DNA from: DAOPZC01 sp035353175
GTDB taxonomy: Bacteria > Verrucomicrobiota > Kiritimatiellia > RFP12 > UBA1067
Assembly (NCBI GenBank): GCA_035353175.1
Contig: DAOPZC010000013.1
Coordinates: forward strand, 1-64,000
DNA: 64,000 bases
Direction of reading: 5' to 3'
How positions within the stretch are numbered: position 1 is the stretch's first letter; each line of letters begins with the position of its first letter. Positions 58,547 to 64,000 of this stretch are shown one piece after another. Made by a program: the position numbers and the translations under genes. Under the pieces are notes generated by a model, which did no database searches, was not told the DNA's origin, and was given only the letters and a program-made list of their open reading frames with translations.

Positions 58547-59301
58547 GCCTCACGCCGGCACAGGCGGCGCGTTACGCGCGGCATTTAACCCTGCCGCAGA
58601 TCGGCGCGGCAGGGCAGGCGCGTCTGTCCGCCGGCCGCGTGCTGGTGGTCGGTGCGGGCGGCCTCGGGTCGCCCGCCGCCTTCTATCTCGCCGCGGCCGG
58701 CGTGGGACGGATCGGCATCATGGACGGCGACGTGGTGGAGCCGAGCAACCTGCAGCGCCAGCTTCTTCACCGCACGGCCGACCTCGGACGGCTCAAGGTG
58801 GACTCCGCGGCCGAGCGCCTCCGCGCGCTCAACCCGGAGATCGATGTGTGTCCCGCGCCCGAGCTTCTGACCGGCCAGAACGGGCCGCGCGTGCTCGCGG
58901 ACTATGACGTCGTCATCGACGCGACCGACAACTTTGCGGCTAAATTCCTGATCGCCGACCTCTGCCAGGCGGCCGGCAAGCCTTACGTCCATGGCGGCAT
59001 CGCGCAGTTTTACGGTCAGGCGCTGACGGTCCGGCCCGGACGTAGCGCCTGTTACCGCTGCGTCTTTGAGGCGCCACCGCTGCCGGAGGCCGGGCCCCCG
59101 AGCGGTCCGCTCGGCGCGGTGCCGGGCGTGATCGGTTCCGTCCAGGCCACCGAGGCGATCAAACTTCTGCTCGGGGTCGCGGATAACGAATTGCTGATCA
59201 ACCGGCTTTTCGTTTACGACGCCTGGCGCATGACGGCGCGTTGCGTGCGGGTCGCGCGCCGGCCCGGGTGCCTGACGTGCGGTCAATCGGCGGCACCGTG
59301 A
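58543..59301 (+). CDS. thiF: ThiF/MoeB-type adenylyltransferase
   Basis: The 252-residue protein is a standard E1-like enzyme: RYARHLTLPQIGAAGQ, VLVVGAGGLGSPAAFYLA (nucleotide loop), VEPSNLQRQLLH, DATDNFAAKFLI, PGVIGSVQATEAIK, and zinc cysteines CYRC and CLTC. It adenylates the ThiS C-terminus before sulfur transfer. MoeB shares the sequence pattern, but the thi context decides. Its start overlaps the thiH stop (ATGA), closing the thiSGHF unit. Confidence 0.93.
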   Translation: MSLTPAQAARYARHLTLPQIGAAGQARLSAGRVLVVGAGGLGSPAAFYLAAAGVGRIGIMDGDVVEPSNLQRQLLHRTADLGRLKVDSAAERLRALNPEIDVCPAPELLTGQNGPRVLADYDVVIDATDNFAAKFLIADLCQAAGKPYVHGGIAQFYGQALTVRPGRSACYRCVFEAPPLPEAGPPSGPLGAVPGVIGSVQATEAIKLLLGVADNELLINRLFVYDAWRMTARCVRVARRPGCLTCGQSAAP

Positions 59302-59403
59302 TCCGCATGGGCGGCTTGCGACGGGCGCTTGCGGCTGGGAGATCAGGCGCATCGCCCCCTTTTCTTCTGACCGTGCGCGCCCGGCCACAAGAGGGTTACA
59401 GAA

Positions 59404-59658
59404 AGTCCATGCTTCGCGCTTCGCCGCGCTCTTCTGGGACCTGACTCCCGGGAAAGAGACCGTCGTCTCGTGGAAGTAACTGGCGGACCGCGCGGTCGTG
59501 ACGTATCAAGGCATTGAAGACATCGACATCGGTGCCGAGAACCATTTTCAAACTTTGTGGCCAGCGGCACTGGACACGGGGGGGGCGTCGCGTGGATCGG
59601 ACACACCAACGTCACGCACGATAACGTGGACGCCGCCTGGGTCGGCGTTCAGCCGTGA
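59404..59658 (+). pseudogene. Decayed fragment of an exported protein domain
   Basis: No intact gene fits 59302-59648. One plus-strand frame reads RFAALFWDLTPGKETVVSWK, a TAA at 59477, then LADRAVVTYQGIEDIDIGAE and a frame break near 59550; the neighbouring frame continues NFVASGTGHGGGV and AWIGHTNVTHDNVDAAWVGV to TGA at 59656. The run ALFxDLxPG ... VxVTYQGI ... WIG resembles a beta-domain in secreted PVC-type proteins, read across a stop and a frameshift. It overlaps the 3' end of mnmA and is a likely gene remnant. Confidence 0.5.
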
Positions 59659-60794
59659 GTGCCCCGTGAATCCGGTTCGGACCCCGCGCTCTCGATCCAG
59701 CCGCCGCCCAGAACCTCGTCGCCGTCGTAAAGGACGGCCATCTGGCCGGGTGTCACCGCGAACTGCGGGGATTCGAACCGAATGTCGAGGCTTCCGCCCG
59801 GCAATGTCTCGAAGCGGGCGGCGACGCCCGCGTGCCGGTAGCGCAGACGGACGGCGACGCCCGTATCGGCGTTCGGCGGGTGGCCCGCAATCCATCGCAT
59901 ATCGGTCACGCGGCACCGGTCCGTGAAAACGCCCTCGCGGTCGGCGACGACGAGGGTGTTCGTCTCGGCGCGGATCTCTTTCACGTAGACTTTCCGTCCG
60001 ACCGCGATGCCCAGTCCGTCGCGCTGTCCGACCGTGTAGCGGATGATGCCGCGGTGCTGTCCCAGAACGTTGCCGGCCGCGTCCACGATGGGGCCCGGCT
60101 GCGTTCCCGTGCCGCCGAACAACACCGAAATGTCCTCGCCCTCAAAGAAATCCTGGCTCTCCCGCTTTTCGGCCAGCCGCCCCAAGCCAGCACGCAGGGC
60201 CAACTCGCGGACCTCACGTTTGGTTTTGTCGCCCAACGGGAACATGCTCTCGGCCAGTTGGGATTGGGTCAGCCGGGCGAGAAAATAGGACTGGTCTTTG
60301 GTGGCGTCCACCCCGCGCAGCAGCCGGGCCCTGCCCGACGCCTGATCGCGGACGATTCGCGCGTAGTGGCCGGTGGCGAAACGGCCGAAGCGGAGCCCCT
60401 GTTCGCGGGCGCGCGAAAGCAGGAAGCCGAACTTCATTTTGGGGTTGCACAGGGCGCAGGGGTTGGGGGTGAGCCCCGCCAGATGCTGGCGCCGGAATTC
60501 GTCTAACACCCCGTGTTCATAGTCTTCCACGAGTGAAATCGTGTGGTGCGCGATGCCGAGGTGTGCCGCCGTCTCTTTGGCCGAAGCAATGTCTTCTGCC
60601 TCGCCCGGTCCGTAACAGGCGCTCTGTTTTGCGGCCGTGAACGGCAGCTTGGGGTCCCAGATGCTCATGGTCAGCCCGATGACGTCATGTCCCTGTTCCT
60701 TGAGCAGCCAGGCCGTGACGGCAGAGTCGATGCCTCCGCTCATGCCCACCGCGACGGCCATTTTTCCCGGTTTATCCGTGTGTTCGATGCTCAT
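59649..60794 (-). CDS. mnmA: tRNA-specific 2-thiouridylase MnmA
   Basis: The 381-residue protein has the PP-loop GMSGGIDSAVTAWLL (SGGIDS 19-24), TPNPCALCNPKMKFG with Cys113 and Cys116, FATGHYARI, DQSYFLARL and a C-terminal barrel ending GQMAVLYDGDEVLGGGWI. The CxxC at NPCALC is the pattern of the Fe-S-dependent MnmA group rather than the single-cysteine E. coli type, a reading that is inferred. It 2-thiolates U34 of Lys, Glu and Gln tRNAs. It lies opposite the thi operon with its own upstream region. Confidence 0.94.
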   Translation of the reverse strand: MSIEHTDKPGKMAVAVGMSGGIDSAVTAWLLKEQGHDVIGLTMSIWDPKLPFTAAKQSACYGPGEAEDIASAKETAAHLGIAHHTISLVEDYEHGVLDEFRRQHLAGLTPNPCALCNPKMKFGFLLSRAREQGLRFGRFATGHYARIVRDQASGRARLLRGVDATKDQSYFLARLTQSQLAESMFPLGDKTKREVRELALRAGLGRLAEKRESQDFFEGEDISVLFGGTGTQPGPIVDAAGNVLGQHRGIIRYTVGQRDGLGIAVGRKVYVKEIRAETNTLVVADREGVFTDRCRVTDMRWIAGHPPNADTGVAVRLRYRHAGVAARFETLPGGSLDIRFESPQFAVTPGQMAVLYDGDEVLGGGWIESAGSEPDSRGTHG

Positions 60795-60942
60795 AGCGTC
60801 CTTTAAAGTTCATAAAGTCTAGCGAATTGATATATGTTCTCAAATGAGGACGAAAGTGTAAAGAGGGGAATGATTTGCCGACGATTTCTGGTTTTTTGGG
60901 GGGGTGAAACGAGCGTCACCAAAAATTTTTTCAATTTTCCTG

Positions 60943-60994
60943 TTGCACCGGACACGGTCTCTTTGTTACATTCACCACCATGTCGAGCGACATA
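60943..60994 (+). promoter_or_regulatory. Promoter and palindrome before the outer-membrane-like gene
   Basis: TTGCAC (60943-60948), an 18-bp spacer and TTACAT (60967-60972) are a weak promoter. A perfect inverted repeat ATGTCG-AG-CGACAT (60981-60994) lies just after it and could be an operator or RNA hairpin. The rest of 60795-61049 has no gene. Confidence 0.4.
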
Positions 60995-61049
60995 GTAGAG
61001 TAAAACGAAAAAACAAAGGAACTGAGACCTGAACAAACAGACAGACACG

Positions 61050-61871
61050 GTGAAGAAACTGATTATTACGGCGGGACTGCTCGCCGTGGCAGCTGAGGCG
61101 GGCGTCCCGCTGAACGGTTTGCAGGGCAACGGCGGCATCGCCTTCAACCCCTTGGCGTATACGGCCGGCTCCTATGCCGAAGGCGAGAAGGGCGGCTTGG
61201 GCGAATGGGTGAGCAAGCCGCAGGTCGGCGCGTGGTACGTCAACTTGGACGACGCGGACATCAACTGGTATGCCGCCAGTGCGGCGTTCTCGATCGCCAA
61301 GCGCCTTGAATTGTCGTACGGTTACGGCCTGATCGACAATGCGGGCACGGCGATCAATACGCATAACCTGGGCGCGAAGGTCAAGCTGTTGGACGAGAAC
61401 TTCGGCGACACCGTCTGGGTGCCGGCCGTGGCGGTGGGCGGCCTCTGGAAGTATACGGACGCGGAAGTCGCCGATGCGCTGGGATTGGACAACAACGGGT
61501 TCGACGCCTATCTGGTCGCTACCAAGCTGATCACCCAGACGCCTCTTCCGGTGCTGCTCTCGGCCGGCGTTCTGGAGTCTGACGAGGTGGTGAACGGCGT
61601 TCTCGGCCACGGCGACTACGATACCGTCCTCTTCGGCAACGTCGACGTCCTGCCCGCCAAGAACGTCGCGGTGGGCGTCGAGTACAAACAAGGGGTGAAT
61701 GCCGGCGACGGGATCCAGAATTCGGATTACTGGAACGGCCATGTGGCGTGGTTCGTGACGGATAAGTTGACGCTGGTGGCAGCCTATGCCGATACGGGCG
61801 ACGAGACGAAAGGTTTTTCCGACCTCGGCGTCGGAGGCGGACTCGTGCTGAGCGCCCAGTACGCATTCTAA
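61050..61871 (+). CDS. Outer-membrane beta-barrel-like exported protein
   Basis: The GTG at 61050 starts a 273-residue protein with a short signal peptide (MKKLIITAGLLAVAAEA). The sequence alternates polar and hydrophobic residues in beta-strand fashion, is rich in Gly, Tyr and Asp, and ends in the aromatic residue Phe (SAQYAF), as outer-membrane barrels do. The opening GVPLNGLQGNGGIAFNPLAYTAG resembles DUF3034-like proteins, but I am not certain of the family. The function is unknown; a pore or porin-like protein is the simplest guess. No good ribosome site is visible, so the start is less certain than the frame. Confidence 0.7.
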   Translation: MKKLIITAGLLAVAAEAGVPLNGLQGNGGIAFNPLAYTAGSYAEGEKGGLGEWVSKPQVGAWYVNLDDADINWYAASAAFSIAKRLELSYGYGLIDNAGTAINTHNLGAKVKLLDENFGDTVWVPAVAVGGLWKYTDAEVADALGLDNNGFDAYLVATKLITQTPLPVLLSAGVLESDEVVNGVLGHGDYDTVLFGNVDVLPAKNVAVGVEYKQGVNAGDGIQNSDYWNGHVAWFVTDKLTLVAAYADTGDETKGFSDLGVGGGLVLSAQYAF

Positions 61872-61894
61872 TAGGTGAATTAACTGAAAAGACG

Positions 61895-61985
61895 TTGACG
61901 GCGCGAGGCAAATCGTCTAATGATGATGTCAACCAAGCCTCTTGCTAGTGTTTTTAAGCTGGTTCCCGCCGTCAATGGATTCCAA
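61895..61985 (+). promoter_or_regulatory. Promoter and inverted repeats before metY
   Basis: TTGACG (61895-61900) with TAATGA/AATGAT (61918-61924) after 17-18 bp is a plausible promoter. Its first nine bases, TTGACGGCG (61895-61903), recur as the reverse complement CGCCGTCAA at 61977-61985, a perfect 9-bp inverted repeat. The repeat may be an operator pair. Confidence 0.4.
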
Positions 61986-62009
61986 AAAAAAGAAGGAGAC
62001 GAGACATGA
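61920..62009 (+). CDS. Possible 29-residue leader ORF starting MMM, overlapping metY
   Basis: A frame of 29 codons starting with three ATG codons (61920-61928) and beginning MMMSTKPLASVFKLV ends in a TGA that overlaps the metY ATG (ATGA). Consecutive Met codons before a methionine gene would suit a leader peptide. Against it, the ATGs overlap the best -10 box (61918-61924), so if that promoter is used the frame is not transcribed from its start. Confidence 0.3.
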   Translation: MMMSTKPLASVFKLVPAVNGFQKKEGDET

Positions 62010-63307
62010 GCGATACAATCCAAGGACTTTCTACCCTGGCCCTGCATGCGGGGCAGGTGCCCGACCCGACGACCGGGGCGCGGGCGGTGCCGCTGTACCA
62101 GACGGCGGCGTACGTGTTCAAGAGTTCGGAGCATGCGGCGAATCTTTTCGCGCTGAAAGAATTCGGCAACATCTACGGGCGGCTGATGAACCCGACGACG
62201 GACGTGTTCGAGAAGCGGGTGACGGCGATCGAGGGCGGCACGGGCGCGCTGGCGACCGCCTCGGGTCAGGCGGCGATCACCTATGCGCTTCTGGCCATCA
62301 CGCGGCTCGGAGATGAGATCGTGGCCGCCGATAACCTGTACGGGGGAACCTACCAGCTCTTCCACCACACGTTGCCTAAGCTGGGGCGCAGGGCGGTCTT
62401 TGTGAACTCCCGCGATCCCGAGGCGTTTCGCAGGGCGATCACGCCCCAGACGCGCGCGGTCTACGTGGAGACGATCGGAAATCCCAAATTGGACGTGCCG
62501 GACTTTGATGCGATCGCCAAGATCGCGCACGAGGCGGGCGTCCCCCTGGTGGTTGACAACACGGTCGGCGTGGGTCTGGTGAAGCCGTTCGACCACGGTG
62601 CGGACATTGTGGTGGCGTCCGCCACGAAGTACATCGGCGGCCACGGCACCTCGATCGGCGGCGTGATCGTGGACTCGGGCAAATTCAGGTGGGACAACGG
62701 AAAGTTCCCGGAGTTCACCGAGCCGGACCCGAGCTATCACGGGATCCGGTATTGGGACGCGCTCGGCAACGTTCCGGGACTGGGCAACGTGGCCTTCATC
62801 CTGAAGATCCGCGTGACCCTGATGCGCGACATCGGCGCGGTGCTCAGCCCGTTCAACGCCCGCGAGTTCCTGCTCGGGCTAGAGACGCTGCCGCTGCGGC
62901 TGGCGCGCCACTCCGAGAACGCGCTGGCCATCGCCCGGTGGCTGAAAAACCATCCGCTCGTGGCGTGGGTGAATTACCCGGGGTTGGAAGACAGCCCGAA
63001 CCATGCGGTGGCGGCGAAGTACCTGAAGAAGGGTTTCGGCGGCCTCGTCGGCTTCGGCATCAGGGGCGGTCTCGAGGCGGGCAAGCGCTTCATCGACAAC
63101 GTGAAGCTGCTCTCGCACCTGGCCAACATCGGCGACGCCAAGACGCTGGTGATCCATCCGGCCTCGACCACGCACCAGCAGCTCACGCCCGCGGAGCAGG
63201 CGTCCACCGGCGTCACGGCGGACTTCATCCGCCTCTCCGTCGGGCTGGAGGACGTGGAGGACCTCAAGGCCGACATCGACCAGGCCCTCAAGGCGAGCCA
63301 GCGGTAA
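62006..63307 (+). CDS. metY: O-acetylhomoserine aminocarboxypropyltransferase (sulfhydrylase)
   Basis: The 433-residue protein has the MetY signatures: GLSTLALHAGQVPDPTTGAR, VPLYQTAAYVFKSSEHAANL, YGRLMNPTTDVFEKR, ASATKYIGGHGTSIGG with Lys208 and HPASTTHQQL. Unlike gamma-synthase, it takes sulfide directly onto O-acetylhomoserine to give homocysteine. The length (about 430) is that of MetY. AGAAGGAGA precedes the ATG. It starts the last unit with cysK 28 bases downstream, so both sulfide-incorporating enzymes sit together. Confidence 0.96.
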   Translation: MSDTIQGLSTLALHAGQVPDPTTGARAVPLYQTAAYVFKSSEHAANLFALKEFGNIYGRLMNPTTDVFEKRVTAIEGGTGALATASGQAAITYALLAITRLGDEIVAADNLYGGTYQLFHHTLPKLGRRAVFVNSRDPEAFRRAITPQTRAVYVETIGNPKLDVPDFDAIAKIAHEAGVPLVVDNTVGVGLVKPFDHGADIVVASATKYIGGHGTSIGGVIVDSGKFRWDNGKFPEFTEPDPSYHGIRYWDALGNVPGLGNVAFILKIRVTLMRDIGAVLSPFNAREFLLGLETLPLRLARHSENALAIARWLKNHPLVAWVNYPGLEDSPNHAVAAKYLKKGFGGLVGFGIRGGLEAGKRFIDNVKLLSHLANIGDAKTLVIHPASTTHQQLTPAEQASTGVTADFIRLSVGLEDVEDLKADIDQALKASQR

Positions 63308-63335
63308 CGGCGGAAAGGACAGAAAGAAGGCTATC

Positions 63336-64000
63336 ATGAGTGCATTGAGTTTTGAAAATCTCTCATTGTCGATCGGCCAGACGCCGCTGGTCAGGCTGAA
63401 CCGGGTGACCGGGAACGCCAAGGCCGTGGTGTATGCCAAGCTCGAGGCGCGCAATCCGGCGTACTCGGTCAAGGATCGTATCGGCACGGCCATGATCGTC
63501 GACGCGGAGGCGCGCGGCGTGTTGAAGCCCGGGGTCGAGATCGTCGAGCCCACCAGCGGCAACACGGGCATCGCGCTCGCTTCGGTGTCGGCGGCACGCG
63601 GCTACACGCTGACGCTGACGATGCCCGAGACCATGAGCATCGAGCGCCGCCGCGTCTTGGCCGCACTGGGCGCTCACCTCGTGCTGACCCCCGGAGTGGA
63701 AGGCATGAAAGGCGCGATCCGGAAGGCCGAGGAAATCGTGGCGGGCGCCCCGTCGAAATACTTCATGCCGCAGCAGTTCAAGAATCCAGCGAATCCGGCG
63801 GTCCATGAGAAGACCACCGGCCCGGAGATCTGGGAGGCGACGGCCGGCGCGGTGGACGTGGTCGTCGCGGGCGTCGGCACGGGGGGCACGATCACCGGCG
63901 TGACGCGCTTCCTCAAGCGCGTCGCGAAGAAGGCGATCATGTCGGTCGCGGTCGAGCCGGCGGAGAGCCCGGTGATCTCGCAGACGGTCGCGGGGCAGCC
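63336..64000 (+). CDS. cysK: Cysteine synthase A (3' end outside window)
   Basis: The frame from ATG 63336 (AGAAGG upstream) runs off the right edge after 221 codons. The signatures are IGQTPLVRLNRV, NPAYSVKDRIG with PLP Lys46, EPTSGNTGIALASV, GTGGTITGVTR and the QQFKNPANPAVHEKTTGPEIW substrate loop. It makes cysteine from O-acetylserine and sulfide. There is no room to see a C-terminal end, so isozyme type is not decided. It is the second gene of the metY unit. Confidence 0.95.
   Translation, partial: MSALSFENLSLSIGQTPLVRLNRVTGNAKAVVYAKLEARNPAYSVKDRIGTAMIVDAEARGVLKPGVEIVEPTSGNTGIALASVSAARGYTLTLTMPETMSIERRRVLAALGAHLVLTPGVEGMKGAIRKAEEIVAGAPSKYFMPQQFKNPANPAVHEKTTGPEIWEATAGAVDVVVAGVGTGGTITGVTRFLKRVAKKAIMSVAVEPAESPVISQTVAGQ

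Noticed and set aside
1..64000. tRNA or rRNA genes, prophage, insertion sequence transposases or integrases
   Set aside because: I saw no cloverleaf, rRNA-like stretch, transposase or integrase motif; the S23-type unit and the restriction-modification pair are the only mobile-looking items.

Overview
The window is G+C-rich, gene-dense bacterial DNA with Gram-negative features: lipobox signal peptides, an outer-membrane-barrel-like protein and large exported proteins with autotransporter-type beta-strand repeats but no barrel. GH106, GH28-like, GH2 and GH99-like/WbsX enzymes, very large esterase/LamG proteins, an oxygen-sensitive thiazole pathway (ThiH), rubrerythrin and a persulfide-type metallo-beta-lactamase together suggest an anaerobic glycan degrader of the Planctomycetota-Verrucomicrobiota-Chlamydiota group, most like Kiritimatiellota. 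This placement is an inference from gene content; no rRNA gene is present.

Region 1 (1-31 kb) is a glycan-utilisation region. It holds a serine hydrolase, a tandem alpha/beta hydrolase, a GH28-like beta-helix enzyme, a lower-G+C cytosine methyltransferase/restriction pair (4.9-7.3 kb), two GH99-like proteins, a beta-helix protein, a sodium:solute symporter, an L-fucose/L-arabinose isomerase, a 2,169-residue multidomain esterase, a 1,035-residue LamG/jelly-roll protein, another esterase and a GH106 alpha-L-rhamnosidase. Four transcription units here start with the same roughly 65-bp module: two CGYAAA direct repeats exactly 22 bp apart, then TCGACA as a -35 box exactly 13 bp further on, then a -10 box after a 16-17 bp spacer. 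This looks like one regulon under one activator. A four-helix-bundle (S23-type) gene bracketed by inverted arrays of short repeats interrupts one of these operons.

Region 2 (29.6-41 kb) holds mostly housekeeping genes: a surface-repeat protein, RidA, Maf, RmuC, a radical SAM protein with a CX4CX2C motif, UvsE, rubrerythrin, YifB/ComM, WrbA and an exported GH2 beta-galactosidase.

Region 3 (41-64 kb) is dominated by sulfur. It starts with an aminotransferase and an ArsR regulator followed by a persulfide-dioxygenase/rhodanese/DUF2892 triple fusion, a cysteine-rich C_GCAxxG_C_C protein, a YidH-like membrane protein, a PadR regulator, an aquaglyceroporin, a cysteine desulfurase, an unrecognised cysteine-rich domain fused to a CcdA-like membrane domain, a cysteine-rich PP-loop ATPase and an Rrf2 regulator. 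A minus-strand operon follows: cystathionine gamma-synthase/lyase, HPr-like protein, LMW-PTP/ArsC-like protein, cystathionine beta-synthase and MetK. It is preceded by a leader peptide beginning MSMMCC and an intrinsic terminator, the layout of a cysteine/methionine attenuator. Next come a TPP-riboswitch-controlled thiSGHF operon, mnmA, an outer-membrane-like protein, metY and a cysK cut by the window end. The genes link sulfide and persulfide handling, cysteine and methionine synthesis, SAM, thiamine and tRNA thiolation in about 23 kb. The most novel parts are the regulator-capped sulfur-relay block at 42.3-51.0 kb and the attenuator at 55.7-56.1 kb.
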